64,000 nt of DNA from Burkholderiales bacterium (GCA_025354165.1 JANXNI010000088.1:22331-86330); one strand, 5' to 3'. Counted from the first letter of the stretch, positions 9,500-18,541 are shown. Numbers and translations are program-made. Notes: a model not told the origin generated them from the sequence alone.

Positions 9500-10906
9500 T
9501 CACTTCGCAGCCCGAAACTTGCTCGCCGTCTTGCCCATCGTTCGTTTCAGCAATCGATAAACGTCGCCGTCGAACGGCAAACGAGCGCCGCCAGAAACCG
9601 CGCACCAACGATCAAATACCAGCACGTCAGAGCGATCATTGGCGACGTCGCGCTCTTCGAACACCGCCTCGCCAGTAAACGGCCACGTTGGCAGTGCCAG
9701 ATGCGCGAGTGCAGCGCGTAGTCGTGCGCGATGTTGCGATGCCGTTTCGGTGCCATCACACGCACCGTGGCAGCGCCCCACCTGTCGCGCGAAGCAAGGC
9801 TCAGCGTCACTACGCGGCTTCGAAAAGCCGAGTGCGTGATCGCACAATTGATGCTCGCGCGCCGCAAACGTCAACCATTTTTTTGCCGACGCTTTATCGC
9901 TGAACGGACCGTACAAATCGGCGTACGATTCGCTGATTTGCGCTGCGCTCAACCACTCAAGCGGTGCATTCGTTGCGTCGTCACCAAGGCGATAAAACCC
10001 CAGCTTGTCTCGTCGCCGCAAATTCACGTTGTGCAACGGCATGCGCTCTTTGACGAGTTGCGCTTCAAGCAGCAACGCGCTGAATTCACCGGCTGTCGGC
10101 AACCATTCAATACGCGTCAATTCCTGCGACAGACGAATGTCGTTCGGGGTCATGTGATCACTGGAAAAGTGCGCGCGAATACGCTCTCGAAGATGTTTCG
10201 CCTTGCCAATGTAGAGCGGCAAATCGTTGACACCGTAGAACAGGTACACGCCCGACGAATCGGGAATATTTTTTAGTGCGTCAGTCGGCAATTGCGCGGG
10301 TAACGACGGCGTTTTCAGTAGCGACTTGATGGCTGCCACCACCGCATCAGCGCCCAAATCGTCCGCTGCGACGCTTACGAACGCCGCCGTCGCCTCGACG
10401 TCACCCATCGCGCGATGCCGGTCAAAACCATGCAACTCGTGACGATTGATCAGTGCATCGAGTCCGTGTCCTTCGGCATCGGGATAAAGCATCCGCGACA
10501 AACGCACGGTACACAAAACATCGGCCGTAAACGCCTCGGCGCTGCGACGAAATTCGTTCTTGACGAAGCCGTAATCAAAGCGCGCGTTGTGAGCCACAAA
10601 CACGGCGCCTTCGAGCATACGGCGCACTTCATCGCTAACGTCGAAAAAGCTCGGTGCATCGCGCACCATCGCATTGGTGATGCCGGTCAATGCCTGAATC
10701 TCCGCCGGTATCGCGACACCGGGATTAATCAGCGACTGCCACCGCGACTGCGAGCCATCCGCATGAAATCGAATGATTGCGATCTCGGTGACGCGATCCG
10801 TGAGTGGTTTCGCGCCGGTGGTCTCAACGTCGATGAACGCGAACTCGCCGAGCTTACGTAACGCGTAAGGCACTGGCGGCACCGTGACCGGTCGTTTCAC
10901 CATCAT
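9500..10906 (-). CDS. DnaQ-like 3'-5' exonuclease fused to GIY-YIG nuclease
   Basis: A 468-residue fusion. Residues about 20-185 form a DEDDh exonuclease: FIDVETTG (ExoI), VAHNARFDYGF (ExoII) and HRAMGDVEATAAF (ExoIII). Residues about 215-300 form a GIY-YIG nuclease of the UvrC/Cho type (GVYLFYGVNDLPLYIGKAKHLRERIRAHF, with the catalytic Tyr, Arg and later Glu candidates). A Cys-containing C-terminal region (CFARQVGRCHGAC) resembles the Cho/UvrC zinc-type segment. The combination suggests DNA repair: 3' incision near lesions plus end trimming. Two adjacent ATGs (10906, 10903) are possible starts. Confidence 0.85.
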   Translation of the reverse strand: MMVKRPVTVPPVPYALRKLGEFAFIDVETTGAKPLTDRVTEIAIIRFHADGSQSRWQSLINPGVAIPAEIQALTGITNAMVRDAPSFFDVSDEVRRMLEGAVFVAHNARFDYGFVKNEFRRSAEAFTADVLCTVRLSRMLYPDAEGHGLDALINRHELHGFDRHRAMGDVEATAAFVSVAADDLGADAVVAAIKSLLKTPSLPAQLPTDALKNIPDSSGVYLFYGVNDLPLYIGKAKHLRERIRAHFSSDHMTPNDIRLSQELTRIEWLPTAGEFSALLLEAQLVKERMPLHNVNLRRRDKLGFYRLGDDATNAPLEWLSAAQISESYADLYGPFSDKASAKKWLTFAAREHQLCDHALGFSKPRSDAEPCFARQVGRCHGACDGTETASQHRARLRAALAHLALPTWPFTGEAVFEERDVANDRSDVLVFDRWCAVSGGARLPFDGDVYRLLKRTMGKTASKFRAAK

Positions 10907-10965
10907 GCAACCCTGAAGGTCGCTGGATTAAACGTAGACATTTCTGAACAGAGGCTCAAGCCATT

Positions 10966-11079
10966 AGCTTTTTAATGAAAGCGCCTCTGATTGAGGGCGT
11001 AAGGCTAATTGAGACAAAAGTCGACAAATGACTATTTTTGACTTGACGCCTCGCAAAATAGTCATTTCAGGAAAAAGCT
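10966..11079. repeat. 114-bp dyad element, copy B
   Basis: Full-size copy with ends AGCTTTTTAATG and CAGGAAAAAGCT. The central stem AAAAGTC / GACTATTTT is well preserved, with GTCGAC at the middle. The inner GGGCTA pair is mutated on both sides (GAGGGCG / CGCCTCG) in a way that keeps pairing, which suggests selection for structure or an older duplication by pairing. This copy lies between two minus-strand genes rather than convergent ones. Confidence 0.8.
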
Positions 11080-11127
11080 GATCGCCAGAAATATGCGTCA
11101 ACGAAGGTGAAGTTTGCGAAAAGTTGC

Positions 11128-11859
11128 TCAAAGACTGACGTCCCAGCTCTTTTCCAAAACTCCATCTACCGCGCGCCGCTCATCAAACACGAAGCAATCA
11201 CCCGTGTAGTGATCGTGCCCGACTTCTTCGAAATACCGGAGGATGCCGCCCTGCAACTGGAACACGTCTTTTGCGCCCAGTGACTGCAAGAACGGCGCGG
11301 CTTTTTCGCAGCGAATGCCGCCCGTACAAAAGCTCACCACCGTCCTGTTTTCAAGCTCGCCGATGTGCTCCCGCGCAGCGTCGGCGAATTCGGTAAAGTT
11401 GCGATTGCCCCAATACAGTGCGTTGTTGAACGTGCCCTTTTCGACTTCGACGTCGTTCCGCGTATCGAGCAAAACGATGTTTTCACCGGCGTCCAGGCGG
11501 CGCTTCAATTCAGAGGCGGCCATGAACGGCGCTGGCGCATTCACCGGGTCGAAACCGGCTTGCCGGAAGGTGACGATCTCGGGCTTCAGTTTGATCTTGA
11601 TGCGCTTGAATGGCACCTCGTCGCTCCAGCTTTCCTTGATATCGAGATCGTTGAAGCGAACGTCGTCGTTCACCATAGCGAGAAAGCTGCGCACGGTGGT
11701 CTCCGCGCTGGCGAGGAACATGTTGATGCCTTCCGGCGCGATCAGAATGGTGCCTTTGAGCCCGATGGCTTTAGCTTGGGGTAGCCATTCGGCTTTAAGC
11801 GCGGCGGGATCAGCGATGGCGACGAATCGATACGTCGCAATATTCAAAATTCGGGACAT
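11128..11859 (-). CDS. trhO: Rhodanese-domain tRNA uridine(34) hydroxylase, TrhO family
   Basis: A 243-residue UPF0176/TrhO protein. The N-terminal domain has LKGTILIAPEGIN, the family hallmark. The C-terminal rhodanese domain has LLDTRND and the active-site loop FCTGGIRCEKA with its catalytic Cys. TrhO makes 5-hydroxyuridine at the wobble position of tRNAs by a prephenate-independent, oxygen-dependent route. A second, divergent member of the same family is encoded at 29084-29890. This copy lacks the Cys-rich C-terminal extension of the longer E. coli protein. It is transcribed alone. Confidence 0.85.
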   Translation of the reverse strand: MSRILNIATYRFVAIADPAALKAEWLPQAKAIGLKGTILIAPEGINMFLASAETTVRSFLAMVNDDVRFNDLDIKESWSDEVPFKRIKIKLKPEIVTFRQAGFDPVNAPAPFMAASELKRRLDAGENIVLLDTRNDVEVEKGTFNNALYWGNRNFTEFADAAREHIGELENRTVVSFCTGGIRCEKAAPFLQSLGAKDVFQLQGGILRYFEEVGHDHYTGDCFVFDERRAVDGVLEKSWDVSL

Positions 11860-12000
11860 AGCAGCATTTTAAGCAGGCTGCAAACCAAGATAATCCGCGA
11901 ACAGTCGGCGATAATCCCCGCTCGCGCTTTATTAAAACGGTCGTTTTCCATCGGGGCGGCCTGTGCGCACCACGCAGTTTTTTGAATTTGGAGATTAGCC

Positions 12001-12699
12001 ATGAACGGACATTGGGTTGACATCAAGGCGCACGACGGCGGCAGCTTCGGCGCATACGTTTCCACACCGCCGACTGGCTCTGGCCCCGGCATTGTTCTGA
12101 TTCAGGAAATCTGGGGCGTTAATCAACACATCCGCGACGTCGCTGACGCGTACGCGATGGACGGTTTCACCGTGTTCGCGCCGGACATTTTCTGGCGGCA
12201 GCAACCGCGCGTAGATTTGGGTTACAACGAAGTCGATAACCCGAAAGCGTTCGCTTTCATGAACGGGCTGGATCGTGCGAACGCTGCGCTTGATCTGGCG
12301 GGCACGGCGGCCGCGCTGCGTGCGCATGCCGCCGTCAAAGGCAAGATCGCGAGCGTGGGATATTGCATGGGCGGCGCGCTTTCGTTTGTCTGCGCAGCCA
12401 ACGGCATCGTTGATGCGGCCGTGTGTTACTACGGCGGCGGTATCCACACGATGCTGGACCGCGTGCCCAGTATCAAGGTGCCGATGCTCCTTCATTTCGC
12501 GGAAAAAGACGGCCACATTCCAATGAGCGCGGTCGAGTCAGTGCAGGCCGCATTCAAGGGGCGTGACGAAGTGCGCATTGACGTGTATCCCGGCGTCGAT
12601 CACGGATTTAATTGCTGGGGGCGCGCGATGTACAACCAGAAGGCTGCCGCGTTGGCGCGGGGTCGCTCGCTCGCATTTCTGGCAAAGACCATTGCCTGA
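12001..12699 (+). CDS. Dienelactone hydrolase family protein
   Basis: A 232-residue alpha/beta hydrolase. The oxyanion-side motif VLIQEIWGVNQHI, the nucleophile elbow GYCMGGAL with Cys in place of Ser, EKDGHIP with the Asp, and VDHGFNCW with the His make up the Cys-Asp-His triad of dienelactone hydrolases. The family opens dienelactones in chlorocatechol breakdown, but many chromosomal members are general esterases. With no catechol genes nearby, the natural substrate is unknown. The ATG at 12001 has a GGAG-type site nine bases upstream. A synthase gene follows 77 bp downstream on the same strand. Confidence 0.9.
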   Translation: MNGHWVDIKAHDGGSFGAYVSTPPTGSGPGIVLIQEIWGVNQHIRDVADAYAMDGFTVFAPDIFWRQQPRVDLGYNEVDNPKAFAFMNGLDRANAALDLAGTAAALRAHAAVKGKIASVGYCMGGALSFVCAANGIVDAAVCYYGGGIHTMLDRVPSIKVPMLLHFAEKDGHIPMSAVESVQAAFKGRDEVRIDVYPGVDHGFNCWGRAMYNQKAAALARGRSLAFLAKTIA

Positions 12700-12776
12700 T
12701 CGGTTGATTGCACCGCGTACCACGCGGACTTTTGATTGAGCAAAAAAAGATAAAAAATTTCACGGAGGACAAGCCT

Positions 12777-13913
12777 ATGACTTACGCCGCAATTACCGGA
12801 TGGGGCAAATGCATGCCCCCGGCAGTGTTGACCAACGCCGATCTCGCCACGTTTTTAGAGACCGATGACGAATGGATCATCTCCCGCACCGGTATGAAAG
12901 AGCGTCGCATTTCGCATGTGCATGCGGTCGAACTTGCCTATGTGGCGTCCATGCATGCGCTCGCGTGTGCGGGGCTGAAAGCGACCGACATTGATCTGAT
13001 CGTTTACGGATCGTGCAGTTTTGATGAGATGGTGCCAAACACGGCCTCAGGCCTTCAATACAAGCTGGGCGCGGTCAATGCGGCAGCGATGGACGTCAAT
13101 ACGGCGTGCACGAGCTTTCTCTATAGCTGGACGACGGCCAACGCGATGATACGCTCCGGTGTCGTCAAGCGCGCATTGGTGATTGGTGTCGAGATCATAT
13201 CGCGGTATATGGATTGGGAAAATCGCGGCGTTGCGGTGCTCTTCGGCGACGGCTGCGCTGCGATTGTGATTGAAGCGACCGAAGAGAAGACCGGGCTGCT
13301 CGCCGAATCGCTCGGTTGCATTGCCGACGCACGCGGCATTTTGCGCATCGGTGGCTATGGCGCAACCTACGCTAACGCGAACGTCCAGTTTGGCGACATG
13401 TCGTGGACCTTTGACGGCCCGCAGATTTTCAAGAAAGCGGTGAATGGCATGACTGACGCCAGCGCCAAAGCGCTGGCAAAGGCAGGTGTCACGGCGGAAC
13501 AAGTTGATCTGGTCGTTCCGCATCAGGCCAATTCACGCATTATCGAAGCGGTCGCAAAGTACGCTGGCATTCCGATGAGCAAGGTGCAAGTGACCGTGCC
13601 GAGGTACGGCAATATGAGCGCCGCGACCGTTCCCGTAGCGCTGGTTGAAGCACTCGAAGAAGGGCGCATTCAACCGCACTCCAAGCTTCTCATGCCCGCG
13701 TTCGGCGCGGGGCTCACGGTGTGCTCACATTACGCCGAATGGGGCGATCGCGTGACGCCGAAAGAGGTGAGCGACGTCGAACTTGCGCCGTGTGAAAAGA
13801 CAGCTTTACAACTGGTCAATGATATTCGTGCGACGAAGGACATTCGTGGTCGTAGCGCGGCTGGGCTCGCCGGAGCTTATTACGTCGATCAGAAGCCGTA
13901 CGGCACACAGTAA
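12777..13913 (+). CDS. Beta-ketoacyl-ACP synthase III-like protein
   Basis: A 378-residue thiolase-fold enzyme of the FabH type. The catalytic Cys is in NTACTSFLYSW, the His in VPHQANSRII and the Asn in RYGNMSAATVP. FabH enzymes condense an acyl-CoA with malonyl-ACP to begin a fatty acid or a special acyl product. About 45 residues beyond the usual C-terminus make it longer than housekeeping FabH (around 320 residues), and it is not in a fab cluster, so a specialised acyl chain is likely. The start at 12777 has the strong site CACGGAGG. The neighbouring dienelactone hydrolase may share the transcript. Confidence 0.85.
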   Translation: MTYAAITGWGKCMPPAVLTNADLATFLETDDEWIISRTGMKERRISHVHAVELAYVASMHALACAGLKATDIDLIVYGSCSFDEMVPNTASGLQYKLGAVNAAAMDVNTACTSFLYSWTTANAMIRSGVVKRALVIGVEIISRYMDWENRGVAVLFGDGCAAIVIEATEEKTGLLAESLGCIADARGILRIGGYGATYANANVQFGDMSWTFDGPQIFKKAVNGMTDASAKALAKAGVTAEQVDLVVPHQANSRIIEAVAKYAGIPMSKVQVTVPRYGNMSAATVPVALVEALEEGRIQPHSKLLMPAFGAGLTVCSHYAEWGDRVTPKEVSDVELAPCEKTALQLVNDIRATKDIRGRSAAGLAGAYYVDQKPYGTQ

Positions 13914-13943
13914 ACGTTGCGCCGTTGAGGCTCCGTTGTTGAT

Positions 13944-14061
13944 AGTAACTTTATTGTAGAAACACCGCTACATAGGGGGTAGCGGCTAATTTTATGAAAA
14001 GTCGGCTTTATGCGTAAAACGGCTTGTCGCCCTCGTGCAAATTGACTTTCAAGATAGAGCT
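13944..14061. repeat. 114-bp dyad element, degenerate copy C
   Basis: An eroded full-size copy of about 118 bp between the convergent synthase and rsgA genes. The left arm aligns well with other copies (TTTATTGTAGAAACACCGCT, then GGGGGTAGCGG) and the centre keeps AAAAGTCGGC. The right arm ends GATAGAGCT. Pairing is weaker than in other copies. Just to the right (about 14078-14102) is a short CACGAC tandem run. Confidence 0.6.
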
Positions 14062-14107
14062 GTTGCCCTTTCCGGCGAGCACGACCACGACCACGACCAC
14101 GTCATGT

Positions 14108-14995
14108 CTAATGCCGCGCGTAGTGCGGCACCGCTTCACCCTCGGAGCAAAATTTCCGCAGGATCGACAGACGTTCTTCCGACGCTTTGCCGTCGGCCAC
14201 GAGTTTTCGCAGCGCGCAATCCGGCTCGTGCAAATGCTTGCAATCCCGAAAGCGGCAGTGGCCTAGCGAGGCGCGAAACTCCGGGAAGGCGCGCTCAATT
14301 TCCAGACGCGAAAAATGGTTGAGACCGAACACCTGCATGCCGGGCGAATCAATCACCCAGGTGTCTTCGCGACCGAGCGTGAAGAGTCGCGTGAACGTCG
14401 TGGTGTGTTTGCCAGAGTCCAGTGCGACTGAAATTTCGTTGGTTTTCTGCGCTTCTTCGCCGACCAGCGCATTAAGCAATTTGCTCTTGCCCATGCCGGA
14501 CTGACCAATCAATACCGAGCGCTCCCCGATCAGTCTTTCGCGCATCGGTGCATCGTTAAATTTTGCCGAAAAAAGCACGACGTCGTAGCCGAGGTCGCGA
14601 TACTTGGCCAGCGCATTCGCTGCAGCGGCGGCTTCGACCAGATCGATTTTGTTGAGGCCGATGACGGCCTTCACGTTGCTCGCCTCCGCACACACCAGCC
14701 AGCGATTCAAAAGCTCGTCGGAGTAAGCCGGCAGCGGCGCGATGATGCAGGCAACCTGCGTCACATTGGCAGCCACCAGTTTCTCTTTGTAGGCATCGGC
14801 GCGATAGAACAGCGACTGTCGCTCCAGCACCGATTCAACAACGCCCTCGCGCTCGTTCGTGATGCTTATCTTGACCCGATCGCCACACGCCATTTGTAAC
14901 AGTCGGCCCTTGCTGATGCAGGAGATTTTGCGGCCATCTTCGAGTTGCACTACCGAATGACGACGCTGTGTTTCTATGACCAATCCCTGCTGCAT
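14108..14995 (-). CDS. rsgA: Ribosome small subunit-dependent GTPase A
   Basis: A 295-residue circularly permuted GTPase that matures the 30S subunit. The OB-fold N-terminus is followed by GTPase motifs in permuted order: GLNKIDL (G4), SAKF (G5-like), GQSGMGKSKLLN (G1/P-loop) and DSPGMQVFGL (G3). The C-terminal zinc knuckle is seen as C-RFRDCKHLHEPDCALR. It is the last gene of a codirectional set with the M48 protease and phhB, with gaps of 51 and 30 bp, and the order is commonly conserved in betaproteobacteria. Confidence 0.95.
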   Translation of the reverse strand: MQQGLVIETQRRHSVVQLEDGRKISCISKGRLLQMACGDRVKISITNEREGVVESVLERQSLFYRADAYKEKLVAANVTQVACIIAPLPAYSDELLNRWLVCAEASNVKAVIGLNKIDLVEAAAAANALAKYRDLGYDVVLFSAKFNDAPMRERLIGERSVLIGQSGMGKSKLLNALVGEEAQKTNEISVALDSGKHTTTFTRLFTLGREDTWVIDSPGMQVFGLNHFSRLEIERAFPEFRASLGHCRFRDCKHLHEPDCALRKLVADGKASEERLSILRKFCSEGEAVPHYARH

Positions 14996-15025
14996 GCCGT
15001 CCTTGTTTTTGCCGTGTTGACTGGA

Positions 15026-15382
15026 TTACAGTAATTTGTGTGCGATTTCGATGCGTGCGGCGCAGATGAAATCGTTGTTTGAAATGCCGCCCTTACTGTG
15101 CTCGACGTCGTGCGTGTGATAGGACACATCACAGCGACCGTAATGCACCACCAGATCGGGGTGATGATCGGTTGCATGCGATATCGAGGCAACGATATTC
15201 ACGAACGCAATCGTCTCGAAATAGTTCTTGAAATGAAAGCTCTTCACGACGCGACCGTCGACATGGCGCCAATCGGGAAGTACTGCGAGATGGGCGTGGA
15301 TATCGGCCAGCGTAAACGCGGAATGAGCATGTTGCGGCTCAGTCTTTGAATAGGCGAGCGCTTCGAGTTTGGGTGCATTCAT
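15026..15382 (-). CDS. phhB: Pterin-4a-carbinolamine dehydratase
   Basis: A 118-residue dehydratase that recycles the tetrahydrobiopterin-type cofactor after aromatic amino acid hydroxylation. Family motifs are FHFKNYFETIAFVN and the catalytic histidine cluster SHATDHHPDLVVHYGRCDVS. It is encoded between the M48 protease and rsgA genes in the same direction. No phenylalanine hydroxylase is in the window. The ATG at 15382 has the site AAGGAGAA upstream on the minus strand. Confidence 0.9.
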   Translation of the reverse strand: MNAPKLEALAYSKTEPQHAHSAFTLADIHAHLAVLPDWRHVDGRVVKSFHFKNYFETIAFVNIVASISHATDHHPDLVVHYGRCDVSYHTHDVEHSKGGISNNDFICAARIEIAHKLL

Positions 15383-15433
15383 GGCGAATTCTCCTTGCGG
15401 CGGCGTCGAGCGTGTGTCGTTAGTCGCCTGCGA

Positions 15434-16744
15434 TCACGCAGGCACCGGCGTCTGAGGTTGTTGCGCCCGAAGGTGCGCAATGCGAATCATCGCTGGCGGA
15501 TGCGAATGATGATACGCCGAATAGATCGGATCGGGGGTCAGCGTGTTGGCGTTGTCCTTGTACAGCTTGGTGAGCGCAGCGATCAGATCCTCGCTGCTCG
15601 ACACCTGAGCGGCATAGGCATCAGCCTCAAACTCGTGCTTGCGTGAATACGCGGACGCGATGGGGGCCACCCAGAACAGCAGCGGCGGCAACACCAGCGA
15701 GAACAAAACGAGCGCAACACCGGGCGAAGTCATGCCAGTGTCGGTCGCAAATCCAAACGCGGTGTACAACCACGGCTGCGGTAGCACCCAGGCCACTGCC
15801 GCCAAAAATGCAAGACTCGCCAGCGCCATAAACACGATGCGCTTCACGATATGTTTTCGCTTGAAATGGCCCAATTCGTGCGCCAGTACAGCGACGATTT
15901 CGTTGTTGCTCAGTCGTTGAAGCAGCGTATCGAAAAATACGATGCGCTTGCCCTTGCCGAAGCCTGTGAAGTATGCATTGCCATGTGCCGAACGCTTCGA
16001 ACCGTCCATCACGAATAGGCCTTTGCTTTCGAACTCGGTGCGCGTGAGCAAACCTTCAATGGCGGTTTTCGTGTCGCCGGAATCGAGCGGTGAAAACTTG
16101 TTGAACAGCGGTGCGATGAACGTCGGATAGAGCGCCAGCATCAGCAGCTGAAAACCAATGAACACAAGCCACGCGTACAGCCACCACAGCGGCCCCGCTG
16201 AGCGCATGAGCCAGAACACCAGCGCCGCAAGTGGCAAGATCAGCGCGGCTGATAGCAGGCTTCCCTTCACCAGATCAAGCCAAAATGTCGCCTTCGTTGT
16301 CTTGTTGAAGCCGAATTTTTCTTCGATGTTGAACGTGCTGTAGTACGACAGCGGCACTGAGATGACCCCCGTCACCACTGACAAGAGCGCAACCAATGCC
16401 ACTTCGCGCAGGATCGGTGTGTCCGCGAGCGGCACCGTGAAGCCCCACAAACGGCTCAATCCGCCAAACAGAATCAGCGCAGAGACGATGAGCCCGATCG
16501 CCGATTCGATCTTGGTAAATCGGCCTTTGGCGAGTGTGTAATCGGCGGCGCGCTGATGCTCGGTCAGCGTGATGCGTTCGGCGAACGGCTCCGGCACTTC
16601 ATCGCGCCACGATGCGACGTGGCGTAACTGGCGATTGAGCAACCAGCGCTCAATCAGGTAATTAGCGAGCAGCGCCACCATCATCACTGACGCGAAAGCG
16701 GTGGCAGAAACAGCGGGGAGATGGGTGATCGTGTCGGACGGCAT
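15434..16744 (-). CDS. M48 family (Ste24-type) membrane metalloprotease
   Basis: A 436-residue integral membrane protease. The zinc motif HELGH occurs in VLAHELGHFKRKH and the downstream Glu ligand in EFEADAYAA. N-terminal helices plus GFGKGKRIVFFDTLL and HGNAYFTGFG match the CAAX-protease Ste24 branch of peptidase M48. In bacteria these enzymes take part in membrane protein quality control. It heads an operon with phhB and rsgA and is divergent from orn. Confidence 0.9.
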   Translation of the reverse strand: MPSDTITHLPAVSATAFASVMMVALLANYLIERWLLNRQLRHVASWRDEVPEPFAERITLTEHQRAADYTLAKGRFTKIESAIGLIVSALILFGGLSRLWGFTVPLADTPILREVALVALLSVVTGVISVPLSYYSTFNIEEKFGFNKTTKATFWLDLVKGSLLSAALILPLAALVFWLMRSAGPLWWLYAWLVFIGFQLLMLALYPTFIAPLFNKFSPLDSGDTKTAIEGLLTRTEFESKGLFVMDGSKRSAHGNAYFTGFGKGKRIVFFDTLLQRLSNNEIVAVLAHELGHFKRKHIVKRIVFMALASLAFLAAVAWVLPQPWLYTAFGFATDTGMTSPGVALVLFSLVLPPLLFWVAPIASAYSRKHEFEADAYAAQVSSSEDLIAALTKLYKDNANTLTPDPIYSAYHHSHPPAMIRIAHLRAQQPQTPVPA

Positions 16745-16799
16745 GCGCTGTGGGAAAATCTGATTAGCCTAATTGTTGACTATATTGGGTCGCGACGCT

Positions 16800-16819
16800 G
16801 GGCCGCAACGGCCCTTTTT
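16800..16819 (+). terminator. Terminator-like hairpin in orn leader
   Basis: GGGCCG and CGGCCC flank a three-base CAA loop, followed directly by TTTTT. It has the form of an intrinsic terminator on the plus strand. It lies 41 bp upstream of orn, in a divergent promoter region where there is no plus-strand gene to terminate, so it may be an attenuator or a structured leader. Confidence 0.45.
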
Positions 16820-16860
16820 CGCGCTTTTCCGCTTTCCTGTCTCACCGATACTGAGCATCC

Positions 16861-17430
16861 ATGGCACAAAACCAAAATCATCTTATCTGGCTCGATATGG
16901 AAATGTCCGGTCTCGACCCGGAAGTTTGTCGGGTGCTGGAGGTGGCGGTTGTCGTGACCGATAAAGATCTGAACACCATTGCCGAGGGACCGGTGCTGGT
17001 CATTCATCAGGCCGACAGCGTCCTCGAAGCGATGGACGAATGGAATAAAAACACGCACGGTCGATCAGGGTTGATCGAAAAGGTAAAGGCTTCGGCGTTG
17101 ACGGAGGACGAAGCGTCGACTCAATTGATCGATTTCCTCGCGAATTACGTGCCGAAAGGCGTGAGCCCGCTGTGTGGCAACAGCGTGCATCAGGATCGCC
17201 GCTTTATGGTGCGCTATATGCCGAAGTTTGAGGCGTATTTTCATTATCGAAACCTTGATGTCAGCACGCTGAAAGAGCTGGCTTCGCGCTGGGCCCCGGA
17301 CGTTAAAAAGAGTTTCCAGAAAAAGACGCGTCACACAGCACTCGCCGATGTGTACGAAAGCATTGACGAGCTGAAGCATTACCGCGAACACTTCATCAAA
17401 CTCCCCGTGGCGGCGGAGAGCAAAGCTTGA
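16861..17430 (+). CDS. orn: Oligoribonuclease
   Basis: A 189-residue DEDDh exonuclease that degrades 2-5 nt RNA, including pGpG from cyclic-di-GMP turnover. Motifs: [13 protein letters not shown] (ExoI), [17 protein letters not shown] (ExoII) and [12 protein letters not shown] (ExoIII with catalytic His). Length matches the family. Its stop overlaps the TTG start of the following nudix gene (TTGA), so translation is probably coupled. Confidence 0.97.
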   Translation: MAQNQNHLIWLDMEMSGLDPEVCRVLEVAVVVTDKDLNTIAEGPVLVIHQADSVLEAMDEWNKNTHGRSGLIEKVKASALTEDEASTQLIDFLANYVPKGVSPLCGNSVHQDRRFMVRYMPKFEAYFHYRNLDVSTLKELASRWAPDVKKSFQKKTRHTALADVYESIDELKHYREHFIKLPVAAESKA

Positions 17431-17957
17431 AGTTTTGCTCCACCTGCGGCAGCGCGGACATCGCGCTGAAAATTCCCGAAGGTGATCAGCGCGCGCGCTA
17501 CGTTTGCCCCTCGTGCGGCACCATTCACTATTCGAACCCGAAAATCGTCTGTGGTGTCGTCCCGGTTTTTGAAGATAAAGTCATGCTTTGCCTGCGCGGC
17601 ATCGAACCGCGACTTGGCAAATGGACGCTGCCCGCCGGGTTCATGGAAAACAATGAAACGGTCGAAGAGGGTGCGCAGCGCGAACTGTTTGAAGAGGCAG
17701 TCGCCGCCGTTGCGCTCGGGCCGCTACTGACGGTGCTTTCGGTGCCATACATCTCACAGGTTCACATGATGTACGTCGGCATCATGAGTGAGGCGAAATA
17801 CGCAACCACGCCGGAAAGCACCGAGATTCGGCTGTTTACCGAAGCTGAAATTCCGTGGAAAGAACTCGCGTTCCGTACCGTGAAGACAGCGCTTGAGCAC
17901 TATTTCGAGTGCCGCCGTAATGGGGCTTTTACGCTTCTAAACGCAAAGATCGACTAA
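17427..17957 (+). CDS. NUDIX hydrolase with N-terminal zinc ribbon
   Basis: A 176-residue protein. The N-terminus has a zinc ribbon (CSTCGS and CPSCGTIHY). The Nudix box is near residues 70-95 ([20 protein letters not shown], slightly divergent at the end). The family hydrolyses nucleoside diphosphates linked to another group; this branch is close to ADP-ribose/NADH-type hydrolases, exact substrate unknown. The TTG start at 17427 overlaps the orn stop by four bases and gives the full zinc ribbon. A solitary arm of the dyad repeat begins two bases after its stop. Confidence 0.85.
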   Translation: MKFCSTCGSADIALKIPEGDQRARYVCPSCGTIHYSNPKIVCGVVPVFEDKVMLCLRGIEPRLGKWTLPAGFMENNETVEEGAQRELFEEAVAAVALGPLLTVLSVPYISQVHMMYVGIMSEAKYATTPESTEIRLFTEAEIPWKELAFRTVKTALEHYFECRRNGAFTLLNAKID

Positions 17958-17958
17958 C

Positions 17959-18020
17959 AGCTTTTGGCTGCAAGCCTTGTTATTCAGGGGCTACGCTTGG
18001 ATATTGGTAAAAGTCGAACA
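17959..18020. repeat. Solitary arm of dyad element, copy D
   Basis: A single left arm: AGCTTTTGGCTGCAAGCC, then AGGGGCTACGC and AAAAGTCGAACA. It stops at the element centre. It begins one base after a stop codon and ends just before the GTGGAGGA ribosome-binding site of the next gene. It shows that the arm can exist alone. Confidence 0.7.
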
Positions 18021-18037
18021 ATGTGGAGGATTTTTTC

Positions 18038-18541
18038 ATGATTTTTCGAGTTTTTTCACGCGCAGCGCTCGTATCGTTTGCGTGTGCCGCGATGTTGGCG
18101 AACGCGCAAGACGCCACGTTTGCGACGAAATCGTTGACACCTGAAACGGCGTTGATAGCCGCAAAAGCCGCGCTCGAACAATGCCGTAACGATGGCTATC
18201 AGGTGACCGTTGCTGTGGTGGATCGCGCCGGTCTTGTGCAGGTGCTGTTGCGTGATCGCTTCGCGGGTGCGCACACGGTCGATTTGGCACCTAACAAAGC
18301 ATGGACTGCCGTGAGTTTTCGTATGCCCACCGCCGCACTTGGCCTCGAAACGCAGGCCGGTAAAGCCATGAGTGCGATTCGCTCCCACCCCAAGGTGCTC
18401 GCAGCGGGTGGCGGTCAGGTCATCGAGGCGGGCGGCAGCGCGCTCGGCGGCATTGGCGTGTCCGGTGCGCCGGGAGGCGAAGCCGATGACGTGTGTGCGA
18501 AAGCAGGCGTCAAAGCGATTGCCGACGCGATTGAGTTTTAG
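18038..18541 (+). CDS. Exported GlcG/HbpS family protein
   Basis: A 167-residue exported member of the GlcG/HbpS (DUF336) family, whose known members bind haem or sit near glycolate genes. The signal peptide is MIFRVFSRAALVSFACAAML with cleavage after ANA. Family features: LIAAKAALEQCRNDGYQVTVAVVDRAGLVQVLLRD and the Gly-rich GGGQVIEAGGSALGGIGVSGAPGGEADDVCAKAG. The ATG at 18038 follows the strong site GTGGAGGA. The upstream DNA is a solitary repeat arm, so the promoter lies in or before it, perhaps inside the nudix gene. Confidence 0.85.
   Translation: MIFRVFSRAALVSFACAAMLANAQDATFATKSLTPETALIAAKAALEQCRNDGYQVTVAVVDRAGLVQVLLRDRFAGAHTVDLAPNKAWTAVSFRMPTAALGLETQAGKAMSAIRSHPKVLAAGGGQVIEAGGSALGGIGVSGAPGGEADDVCAKAGVKAIADAIEF

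Noticed and set aside
14035..14322. Plus-strand frame reading SGEHDHDHDHVMS near copy C
   Set aside because: It runs antisense into rsgA; the His/Asp run comes from a short CACGAC tandem repeat, and there is no ribosome site.
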